From: Allocatelliglobosispora scoriae
Lineage (GTDB): Bacteria; Actinomycetota; Actinomycetes; Mycobacteriales; Micromonosporaceae
Assembly (NCBI RefSeq): GCF_014204945.1
Contig: NZ_JACHMN010000003.1
Span: 1,984,001-2,048,000, forward strand
Direction: 5' to 3'
Length of the DNA stretch: 64,000 bases
The notes under the pieces were generated by a model. It was not told the DNA's origin. It was given only the letters and a program-made list of their open reading frames with translations, and did not search any database. Positions 17,254 to 26,150 of the stretch are shown here, one piece after another. Each line of letters opens with the position of its first letter. The stretch's first letter is position 1. A program made the position numbers and the translations under genes.

Positions 17254-17922
17254 ATGGATCTCGACCGACGCCGTGAGCTCGCCCGCCGGGCGCTCGACGG
17301 CTACGACAGCGGCCCCGACGCCACGACCCGGGCGCTGGCGGGCGCCCTGGCGAAGGTCGACGACGCGGTGGCCCTGGTCCTGGTCGAGGGGCTCAGCGAC
17401 CAGATCGCAGTGGAGACCGCGGCGGTCGGCCGCGGCCGGGATCTGGAGGCGGAGCGCATCGTGATCGTGCCGATCGGCGGCGCCCACGCGATCGGCCGCT
17501 TCCTGACCGACCTCGGCCCGCTCGCCGCGCAGGTCCGCCTCTCCGGCCTGTGCGACGTACGCGAGGAGGAGATCTTCCGGCGGGCACTCGTCGCCGCCCG
17601 GATCGGCTCGCCCGGCACCCGCGCCGACATGGAGCGCCTCGGGTTCCACGTCTGCGTCGACGACCTCGAGGAGGAGCTGATCCGTGCCGTGGGCGCCACC
17701 GCGGCCGAAGCCCTCTTCGACTCGCAGGGCGACCTGAAGTCGTTCCGCTCGCTGCAGAGCCAGCCCGCCTGGCGCGGTCAGGACCCGGAGCGGCAGATGT
17801 GGCGGTTCCTGCGCAGCGGGTCGCGCCGTAGCCTGCGCTATGCCCGGCTGCTCACCGAGGCGGCGATGAGCCGGGGTGCCCTGCCCGCGCCGCTCGCCGC
17901 CCTGCTCGACGATTCCGTCTGA
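17254..17922 (+). CDS. Stand-alone OLD-like TOPRIM domain protein
   Basis: A 222-aa protein whose core VLVEGLSDQIAVE (Glu45, Asp49) and GLCDVREEE (Asp100) reproduces the TOPRIM acidic motifs of OLD-family nucleases, with VPIGGAHAIGRF between them. In OLD proteins this domain follows an ABC ATPase; here no ATPase domain is fused or adjacent. The expected activity is metal-dependent phosphoryl transfer or nucleic-acid cleavage, by family analogy only. The ATG at 17254 is preceded by GACGGAACCCACC, a weak ribosome site. It converges on the wHTH gene with an 11-bp gap. Confidence 0.75.
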   Translation: MDLDRRRELARRALDGYDSGPDATTRALAGALAKVDDAVALVLVEGLSDQIAVETAAVGRGRDLEAERIVIVPIGGAHAIGRFLTDLGPLAAQVRLSGLCDVREEEIFRRALVAARIGSPGTRADMERLGFHVCVDDLEEELIRAVGATAAEALFDSQGDLKSFRSLQSQPAWRGQDPERQMWRFLRSGSRRSLRYARLLTEAAMSRGALPAPLAALLDDSV

Positions 17923-17933
17923 CCACCCAGGCG

Positions 17934-18536
17934 CTAGCGCGGGATGCCGAGGGTGGCGGTGAGGTCCTCGTGCAGTTCGAACCAGACGCCGTGGCCCGAG
18001 TCGACCTCGACGTTGGTGATCCAGATCGGATCCGCCGCCGCGCGGGCGAGCGCGCGGGCGAAGCGGTCGTGGTACCCGGTGAAACGGAGGAGCCGGGCGG
18101 TGAGCCGCCGTTCGAGGTGTTCGAGCTCGCGGGCGATGGCGGCCAACCGCCGGTGCAGCTCCGCCCGGTCCGTGCCGCCGCCGAGGGGTGCCGTGCCCGG
18201 GGCGAGCTGCCAGGCGGTGAACAGCCGCACCGCGCGGGTGTTGAGCGGCAGGAACTCCTCATGGGCGGCGCTGATGTCGGCGCGGGCGCCCGCGGTGTCG
18301 AGCTCCTCCCGCAGCTGGGTCTCGTTGCGACGGCGTCCGGCTTCGGTCAGTGACCATCCCTCCAGGTCGGCGAAGGCCGACCGGGTGACCCAGCCGCGCG
18401 CCTGGGCGTCGAGGAGCTCCTCGTGGGTCATCGCCGGGTCGAGGTCGAACCGGCGGGCGACGGCGGCGGTGTCGGTGAAGCCCTTGACGCGTACGGCGTG
18501 CAGCACGAGGAGTTCCGCGGTGGACGGGTGGGTCAT
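17934..18536 (-). CDS. Winged-helix protein linked to the PEP-synthase-like enzyme
   Basis: A 200-aa protein with an N-terminal winged-helix-like region (residues 1-75: TAELLVLHAVRVKGFTDT, DLEGWSLTEAGRRRN) and an alpha-helical C-terminal part with ERRLTARLLRFTGYHDRF and a final VDSGHGVWFELHEDL segment. Its ATG overlaps the stop of the upstream enzyme gene (ATGA), so the two are co-translated. It probably acts with the enzyme, as a regulator or a partner or substrate of it. I do not recognise a characterised homologue. The frame open upstream of 18536 is a shadow of the enzyme gene. Confidence 0.75.
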   Translation of the reverse strand: MTHPSTAELLVLHAVRVKGFTDTAAVARRFDLDPAMTHEELLDAQARGWVTRSAFADLEGWSLTEAGRRRNETQLREELDTAGARADISAAHEEFLPLNTRAVRLFTAWQLAPGTAPLGGGTDRAELHRRLAAIARELEHLERRLTARLLRFTGYHDRFARALARAAADPIWITNVEVDSGHGVWFELHEDLTATLGIPR

Positions 18537-19693
18537 GGGGAGCGTCCTTCCCGCTCGGCGGGTGCGGCCTCGACGGTGCCGAGGGTGCCGTCGACCGTGA
18601 CGGGTTCGCCGTCGCGCAGCCGGCTCGCGGCTTCCCGCGCACCGACGACGGCGGGGATGGCGTACTCGCGGGCGACGATCGCCGCGTGGGACAGGACGCC
18701 GCCGCTCTCGGTGACGACGGCCGCCGCGACCCGGAACAGCGGGGTCCAGGCCGGGTCGGTGGTGTGGCACACCAGCACGTCGCCGCGCCGCACGCGAGGG
18801 AAGTCATCGACGCCACACACGACGCGAACCGGTCCGGTGGCGCGACCGGGGCTGCTGGCGGTGCCGGTGAGCAGCACGGCCGCCGGATCGGCCGGTCCGG
18901 CGCGGGCGGGTTCGGCGGGCAGGACCGTGATCGGGCGCGACTGCACGATCCAGAGGCGACTCCCGCGTGCCGCCCACTCGACGTCCTGCGGCCGGCCGAA
19001 GAGTTCCTCACACCGCCGGCCCAGCCCGGCGAGGTGCTCGATGTCGGCCGGGGACAGGCACCGGCGAGTCCGGTCGGCGACGGCGACGGGCGATCGGACC
19101 AGCCCGTGCTCGCCGCGGTCCAGGCGGGTGCGCTTGGTGCCGATGCCCACGCGGAGCGGCCCGGACCGGGGCACGACCACTTCGTCCGGCGTGACGGCGC
19201 CGGAGACCACCGATTCGCCCAGCCCCCAGGACGCGTTGATCACGATCGCGTCGTCGCCGGTCCGCGGGTCCCGGGTGAAAAGCACCCCGGCGCGGTCGGC
19301 GTCGACGAGGTCCTGCACGATCACGGGCGTGCTCGCCTCGGCGTCGCCCAGGCCCAGCTGCTCGCGGTAGCCGCGGGTCCGCGGCGTCCGCGTCGAGGCG
19401 GCACACCGGCGGACCGCGGCGAGCACGTCCGCGAGCGCCGCGACACCGAGGACCGTCTCCAGCTGCCCGGCGAACGACGCCTCGGCCGAGTCCTCCGCCC
19501 GGCTGGACGACCGGACGGCGAACGCCGCACCGCCGAGGCGGTCGAGGTGCGCGGCGATCGAACCGGGGTCGGCGTCCGGGTCGGTGACGACGAACCCGTC
19601 CGGCACCGGCAGGCCGGCGCGCAGCAGGACGCCGAGCCCGGCCGCCTTGTTGCCGCAGCCTTCGTCGGCGTCGATCAGTGCGACGATGCTCAC
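18533..19693 (-). CDS. Minimal PEP synthase / PPDK-like enzyme (ATP-grasp plus phosphohistidine domain)
   Basis: A 386-aa protein. Residues 1-270 match the PEP/pyruvate-binding ATP-grasp domain (GNKAAGLGVLLRAGLPVPDGFVVT, FAVRSSSRAEDSAEASFAGQ, NASWGLGESVVSG, PQDVEWA). Residues 295-370 are the swivelling phosphohistidine domain with TESGGVLSHAAIVARE (His336). The C-terminal PEP/pyruvate TIM barrel of full-length enzymes (about 790 aa) is absent, so it may phosphorylate its own histidine from ATP and pass the phosphate to an unknown acceptor. GTG at 19693 follows GGGAGG at ideal spacing. It is flanked by two HTH genes on the same strand and coupled to the downstream one. Confidence 0.85.
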   Translation of the reverse strand: MSIVALIDADEGCGNKAAGLGVLLRAGLPVPDGFVVTDPDADPGSIAAHLDRLGGAAFAVRSSSRAEDSAEASFAGQLETVLGVAALADVLAAVRRCAASTRTPRTRGYREQLGLGDAEASTPVIVQDLVDADRAGVLFTRDPRTGDDAIVINASWGLGESVVSGAVTPDEVVVPRSGPLRVGIGTKRTRLDRGEHGLVRSPVAVADRTRRCLSPADIEHLAGLGRRCEELFGRPQDVEWAARGSRLWIVQSRPITVLPAEPARAGPADPAAVLLTGTASSPGRATGPVRVVCGVDDFPRVRRGDVLVCHTTDPAWTPLFRVAAAVVTESGGVLSHAAIVAREYAIPAVVGAREAASRLRDGEPVTVDGTLGTVEAAPAEREGRSP

Positions 19694-19730
19694 GCAGCCT
19701 CCCGGCGTCGGCCACCGCGGTCTGGCATGG

Positions 19731-20129
19731 TCACGCTTGCGGACCGGTGGCGAGCCGGGCCGAGACGCGCTCATAGCGCTGCTGCGCGGCCTGGGCGGTC
19801 CGCAGGCCCAGCGCATCGGCGATCTGCCCCCAGGTCAGGCCCTCCGCGCGGGCGACGAAGAGCAGGCCCGCCTCCAGCTGGTCGACCTCGCTGCGGCCCG
19901 CGGAGAGCAGCGCGAGCGCCGCATAGAGATCCGGGGGTACGTCCAGCGACGTCCTCTCGTTGTCGGCGCGCCACAGCGCCTGGCGGATCAGGGTGATCGC
20001 GTCGTGCGGCTGGCCCGCCATCAGCCAGGGAAGGCGCGGCAGGTCCTCGCCGCCCCGGGCCATCAGCCAGTTGCGGGCCTCGCGCTCGGCGTCGCCCGCC
20101 GCCTGATCCGCTGATGCTCTGTCCACCAT
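19731..20129 (-). CDS. HTH DNA-binding protein
   Basis: A 132-aa protein with a C-terminal helix-turn-helix (GLTWGQIADALGLRTAQAAQQRYERV, residues ~100-125), of the type seen in small actinobacterial DNA-binding proteins. The N-terminal part is alpha-helical. The ATG at 20129 lies downstream of AGGAGG; a TTG at 20147 is possible but less likely. It is the first gene of a same-strand unit with the PEP-synthase-like enzyme (37-bp gap) and is preceded by two tandem palindromes (20145-20171), which it may bind. Confidence 0.75.
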   Translation of the reverse strand: MVDRASADQAAGDAEREARNWLMARGGEDLPRLPWLMAGQPHDAITLIRQALWRADNERTSLDVPPDLYAALALLSAGRSEVDQLEAGLLFVARAEGLTWGQIADALGLRTAQAAQQRYERVSARLATGPQA

Positions 20130-20143
20130 CGCAGCCTGCCTCC

Positions 20144-20172
20144 TCAACAGAGTGTTGTCAACAATGTGTTGA
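20144..20172. promoter_or_regulatory. Tandem CAACA-N3-TGTTG palindromes (candidate operator)
   Basis: Two 13-bp palindromes, CAACAGAGTGTTG (20145-20157) and CAACAATGTGTTG (20159-20171), lie back to back with one base between. The flanking T and A make the whole 29 bp an imperfect larger palindrome. On the minus strand a perfect TTGACA hexamer spans the junction (20161-20156), so the site probably overlaps the promoter of the HTH-enzyme unit. Position upstream of an HTH gene suggests autoregulation. Confidence 0.55.
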
Positions 20173-20230
20173 AGAAGGCGGGGTTCCGGGCTAGCCTCCC
20201 CGATGTCCGCGCGCTTCCGGGGAGGATCCG

Positions 20231-20767
20231 ATCCAGACCGCTCTCGTCCTCGACATCGACGGCACCCTGTGTCCGCAGTCCGGCTTCAGTCCGTTCGGCC
20301 CGCTGGTCGAGGTCGGCGTCGCGCTGCACCCGGTCCTCGTCGCGCCCTCGCTCTGCGCCGCGCTCGCCGACCTCGGTGCCCGGCCCCACGTCACCCCGGT
20401 CTGGCTCACGACGTGGCCGCCCGAGACCCGCCGCGCCCTGCGGTCGCCGTTCCCCGGCCGGGACTGGGAGCAGATCGACCTGGACGGGGTCGGCGGCGCG
20501 ACGGGTCGGCGGTGGCCCAAGTGGGCCGCCCTGACCGCGTGGCTGGCCGACAACGCCGACATCACCCGCGTCGCCTGGGTCGACGACGATCTCGCCCTCG
20601 ACGCGGAGCCTGATCGACACCACCCCGCCGGCAGCCGAGCCGAGTTCTGCGTCCGGGAGCTACGCCGCCGACACCTCGATGCGTTCGCCATCGCGCCCAC
20701 CGGCGAATACGGGATGACCCCGCGCCACCTCGCCGAACTCGAACAAGTGATCGGTCGTGGTCAATAG
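20231..20767 (+). CDS. HAD-like hydrolase lacking a standard start codon
   Basis: The frame from 20195 to the TAG at 20765 has no ATG, GTG, TTG or CTG before the conserved N-terminus, but encodes an intact HAD fold: ALVLDIDGTLCP (motif I, two Asp), TPVWLTTW (motif II), a lysine in RRWPKWAALTAW and VAWVDDDLALD (motif IV). It resembles the HAD modules linked to RNA-repair proteins (HAD_SAK type). GGGGAGG sits about 6 bp before an ATC codon at 20231, so initiation at ATC (178 aa) is plausible; a frameshift or sequencing error near an ATG at 20203 is the alternative. It is divergent from the HTH gene. Confidence 0.62.
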   Translation: MQTALVLDIDGTLCPQSGFSPFGPLVEVGVALHPVLVAPSLCAALADLGARPHVTPVWLTTWPPETRRALRSPFPGRDWEQIDLDGVGGATGRRWPKWAALTAWLADNADITRVAWVDDDLALDAEPDRHHPAGSRAEFCVRELRRRHLDAFAIAPTGEYGMTPRHLAELEQVIGRGQ

Positions 20768-20771
20768 CCTA

Positions 20772-20801
20772 TTGAATCGATGGGATTAGTGGAGTTAGGA
20801 T
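20772..20801 (+). promoter_or_regulatory. Promoter of the oligopeptide-type ABC operon
   Basis: TTGAAT (20772-20777) and TAGGAT (20796-20801) are separated by 18 bp in a locally AT-rich stretch right after the HAD gene stop. TAGGAT is a typical actinobacterial principal-sigma -10 element. The first permease start (20840) is about 30 bp beyond the expected transcription start. Confidence 0.5.
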
Positions 20802-20839
20802 CCCTGTCGACCATAGTGCTAATGCATATCGATAGCTGA

Positions 20840-21823
20840 ATGGGTGTTGCCACCTGTCGACCATCGGCTCCCTCCGCGAGGCCCGCGCCGGCCGTACCGG
20901 GGAAGATCTTGTTTAGCGATCTGGTGAGACGGCTCCTGCGCGACCGGTGGGCGTCCGCCGGTGCGGCCACGGTCCTGGCCTTTCTGACCGCGGCCGGGCT
21001 CGCACCGTGGCTGGCCGCGCTCGGCGGCCACGACCCATACACCTATGACCTCGACGCCCTCGACACCTCGGGCATGCCGGTCGGCTGGGGCGGCGGCATC
21101 GGCGCCGATCACTGGCTCGGGGTGGAGCCGCTGACCGGGCGCGACCTGTTCGCCATCGCGGTCCACGGCGCGCGGACATCGCTGCTGATCGGGGTCAGCG
21201 CCACGGCGGTCGCGGTCGTGATCGGCGTGGGCGTCGGGACCACCGCGGGCTACTTCGGCGGCTGGACCGATCGCGTCATCAGCCGGGTGATCGACGTCCT
21301 CTTCGGCTTTCCCGCCCTGATCTTCATGATCGCGCTCGGCGCCATCGCCCCGGCGAGCGTGCCGCGGCAGCTGCTCGTCATCGGGGTCATCGGGCTCTTC
21401 GGCTGGCCCGGCATCGCCCGGGTCGTCCGCGCGCAGACCCTCTCGCTCCGGCACCGCACCTTCGTCGTGGCGTCGGTGTCGATGGGGGCCGGGCCGTGGC
21501 ACGTGCTGACCCGCCAGATCCTGCCCAACCTGACCAGCACCATCATCGTCTACAGCACGATCATGATCCCCGGGATGATCGGGGTGCAGGCCGCCCTGTC
21601 CTTCCTCGGAGTCGGGCTGCCCCCGCCCACCCCCGACTGGGGAGCCCTGATCAGCAACGCGATCGACTGGGTGCAGACCGATCCGATGTACCTCGCCGTG
21701 CCCGGAACCGCGCTCTTCCTCGCCACCCTCGGCTTCAACCTGCTCGGCGACGGCCTGCGCGACATCCTCGACCCCCGACTGGGCGCGGGTCGCGCCAGGA
21801 GACCGCTGGGGGCGCGCCGATGA
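20840..21823 (+). CDS. Peptide/nickel-type ABC transporter permease (DppC/NikC family)
   Basis: A 327-aa integral membrane protein with an N-terminal helix, a periplasmic-type loop with the family motif ADHWLGVEPLTGRDLF, and five further helices carrying the cytoplasmic coupling (EAA) region VASVSMGAGPWHVLTRQILPN. This is the C-type permease of an oligopeptide/dipeptide/nickel importer. The ATG at 20840 is used; an internal TTG near 20907 is possible. It is the first gene of the operon and its stop overlaps the next permease start (ATGA). Confidence 0.9.
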   Translation: MGVATCRPSAPSARPAPAVPGKILFSDLVRRLLRDRWASAGAATVLAFLTAAGLAPWLAALGGHDPYTYDLDALDTSGMPVGWGGGIGADHWLGVEPLTGRDLFAIAVHGARTSLLIGVSATAVAVVIGVGVGTTAGYFGGWTDRVISRVIDVLFGFPALIFMIALGAIAPASVPRQLLVIGVIGLFGWPGIARVVRAQTLSLRHRTFVVASVSMGAGPWHVLTRQILPNLTSTIIVYSTIMIPGMIGVQAALSFLGVGLPPPTPDWGALISNAIDWVQTDPMYLAVPGTALFLATLGFNLLGDGLRDILDPRLGAGRARRPLGARR

Positions 21824-22824
21824 GGATCCTGCGGATAGCGGCCGGGCGCCTCGCGTCCACGCTGCTCGTGCTGCTCGCCGTCAGCATGCTGACCTTCGCC
21901 GTCTTCTACCTGCTGCCGACGGACCCGGCACAGCTCTCCTGCGGCCGCCCGTGCACCCCCGAACGGCTCGCCGACGCGCGCGCCTTCATGGGCTACGACG
22001 TGCCGGTCTGGCAGCAGTACCTCGACTTCCTGTCGGGCATCGTCGTCGGGCGCGAGTTCGGCTCGGCCGGAGCCGTGGTGCGGTGCGCGGCGCCCTGCTT
22101 CGGCTACTCCTTCCAGCTCGACGCCCCGGTCACCGAGCTCATCGCCGAGCGGGCCGGGGTGACCTTCTCGATCGCGATCGGCGCGGCCGTGCTGTGGCTG
22201 ATCATCGGCGTCGGCGCCGGGGTCGTGTCCGCGGTCCGGCGCGGTGAGGCGGCCGACCGGGCGGCGATGACGCTGTCGGTCGCCGGGGTCTCCGCACCCA
22301 CCTACCTCGCCGGGCTGCTCGGCATCTTCCTCTTCGGATTCACCCTCGACATGGTGCCGGTGGGCGGCTATGTCCCGCTGGCCGAGGATCCGGTGCAGTG
22401 GCTGTGGCACCTCGTGCTGCCGTGGACGGTGCTGGCCCTGCTCTCCGCGGCCGTCTACGCCCGGCTCACGCGCGGGCAGATGCTGGAGGCCCTCGGCGAG
22501 GACTACATCCGGACGGCGCGCGCCAAAGGGCTGTCCGAACGGCGAGTGGTCCTGCGGCACGCGTTGCGCAACGTGCTCGTACCCGTCGTCACGGTCTTCG
22601 GTCTTGATCTCGGCGGTCTGCTCGGCGGCGCGGTCATCACCGAGCGGGTCTTCAGCATGCAGGGCCTCGGCGCCCTGCTCATCGACGCGGTCGGCAACGT
22701 CGACCTGCCGCTGCTGGTCGGCGTGACCCTCTTCTCCGCATTCCTCATCATCGCCGCGAACGTCGCCGTGGACCTCGTCTACAGCGCGCTTGACCCCCGG
22801 ATCTCCACCGAGACCGGCCAGTGA
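21820..22824 (+). CDS. Peptide/nickel-type ABC transporter permease (DppB family)
   Basis: A 334-aa B-type permease: N-terminal helix followed by the typical VFYLLPTDPA and a long extracytoplasmic loop with four cysteines (SCGRPCTPE and VVRCAAPCFG), then a permease core with coupling motif YIRTARAKGLSERRVVLRHALRN. It pairs with the preceding C-type permease to form the membrane channel. The usual B-before-C order is reversed here. The start overlaps the previous stop; the next gene starts 13 bp after its own stop with AAAGGAG. Confidence 0.92.
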   Translation: MRILRIAAGRLASTLLVLLAVSMLTFAVFYLLPTDPAQLSCGRPCTPERLADARAFMGYDVPVWQQYLDFLSGIVVGREFGSAGAVVRCAAPCFGYSFQLDAPVTELIAERAGVTFSIAIGAAVLWLIIGVGAGVVSAVRRGEAADRAAMTLSVAGVSAPTYLAGLLGIFLFGFTLDMVPVGGYVPLAEDPVQWLWHLVLPWTVLALLSAAVYARLTRGQMLEALGEDYIRTARAKGLSERRVVLRHALRNVLVPVVTVFGLDLGGLLGGAVITERVFSMQGLGALLIDAVGNVDLPLLVGVTLFSAFLIIAANVAVDLVYSALDPRISTETGQ

Positions 22825-22837
22825 AAGGAGACCACGC

Positions 22838-24507
22838 ATGAGGAGACGCCACAGCCTTTCCGGTGCCCTCGCCCTCACGGTGCTGCTGGGGCTGACCGCC
22901 TGCAACGCCAACGCGGCGCCCGAGCAGCAGCCGCCGGGAGGGTCCACGACCGTCAAGGGCGGCACACTCACCATCCTGAGCTCGTCGACCACGGTCAACC
23001 TCGACCCGGCCAAGAGCCAGAGCCTCGCCATCACCACCCTCGGCCTGGTGCACCGGCGGCTGACCAGCTGGGACATCCAGCCGGGCAAGACCGCCGCCGT
23101 CGTCCCGGACCTCGCGACGGACGCGGGCAAGCCGACCGACGGCGGCCGGACCTGGACATACACCCTGCGCGAGGGCCTGAAGTACGCCGACGGGACCGCG
23201 ATCACCGCCGCCGACGTGAAGTACGGCGTGGAGCGCTCCTTCGCACCGGAGCTCTCCGGCGGCCTGGGCTACCACAAGACGCTCCTCACCGGCGGGGCCG
23301 CCTACAAGGGCCCGTTCGGCGGCGGCGCGCTCGCCTCCATCGAGGCCCCGGACGCTCGTACCATCGTCTTCAGGCTGGACAAGCCCTTCGGCGACTGGCC
23401 GTGGGTCGTCTCCACCCCGGCGTTCGCCCCCGTGCCCAAGGCGAAGGAGGACGTCCAGAAATACGGCCAGAACCCCGCCGCCTCCGGCCCCTACCAGGTG
23501 GAGTCCTACCAGCAGGGCACGGCGCTGAAGCTCAAGCGCAACAGCTACTGGGACGCCGCCACCGACCCCGTCCGCACGGGCGGGCCGGAGAACATCGTCA
23601 TCCAGCTCGGCCAGGACACCTCGGTCGTCGCGCAGCGGTTGATCGCCAGCACCGGCGACGACAGGAACGCCTTCGGGTCGAGCTTCGTGCCGCCCGCCCA
23701 GCTCGCGCAGATCCAGTCCCAGCCCGACGCCAGGAAGCGGCTCGTCACCTCGGAGGCGGGTGCCCTGGAGTTCCTGGCGCTCAACACCAGGCGCCCGGCG
23801 CTCGCCGACGTCAGGGTACGCCAGGCCATCCGCTACGCCGTCGACAAGAAGGCATACCAGATCGCCGCGGGCGGGGAGATCGGCGGCGGGCCGGCGACGA
23901 CCCTCATCACCCCCGGCATTCCGGGCCGGCAGGACTACGACCCCTACCCGGCCGGTGCGTCCGGTGACGTGGACAAGGCGAAGCAGCTGCTCGCGGCGGC
24001 CGGCGTCACCGCGCTGTCGCTGACCCTGCTCGTGACGAACGACCCGGTGCGTCTGACCAAGGCGCAGGCCATCCAGCAGGGGCTCACGCGCATCGGCGTC
24101 ACCGTCACGATCAAGCCGGAGGACTCCGACACCTGGTTCAGCCACGTCACCGACGACCTCGGCGACTACGACCTCGCGCTGACGAGCTGGCAGCCGGACT
24201 TCCCGAGCGCCAACGCCAACATCCAGCCGCTGTTCGCCTCGAGCGAGATCGGCGGCGGCGGGTTCAACCTCTCCCGCTACTCCAACGCCGCGGTCGACAA
24301 GCTCATCGAGCAGGCGAGTGCCGAGATCGACCAGACCCGGGCGCAGGCCCTGTGGGTCGACGCCGACAAGCTGATCCAGGCGGACTCGCCGGTCGTGCCG
24401 CTCATCTACTCCCGCAACTCCTTCCTGCACGGGTCCAATGTGGCCAACTTCTTCATCGCCGCGTTCCCCGCCTACCCCAACTACCTGAAGGTCTCGCTGA
24501 ACCAGGT

Positions 24508-24511
<4 letters not shown>
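22838..24511 (+). CDS. ABC transporter substrate-binding lipoprotein (SBP_bac_5 family)
   Basis: A 557-aa extracellular solute-binding protein. The N-terminus is a lipoprotein signal with lipobox LTAC (Cys22) after a hydrophobic stretch. The body follows the oligopeptide/nickel-binding family: NLDPAKSQS, TWTYTLREGLKYADG, SGPYQVESY, QAIRYAVDKKAY and a C-terminal VPLIYSRNSF. It is anchored outside the membrane and delivers substrate to the two permeases. ATG 22838 is preceded by AAAGGAG. Peptide, nickel chelate or sugar ligands all occur in this family, so the substrate is not assigned. Confidence 0.93.
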
Positions 24512-26133
<1,622 letters not shown>

Positions 26134-26150
26134 GCGCCGACGATGGCGGA

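Noticed and set aside
20166-20613. Plus-strand frames starting at ATG 20166 and ATG 20203 over the HAD region
   Set aside because: Their translations are Arg/Ser/Pro-rich and lack motifs; the third frame carries all HAD motifs.
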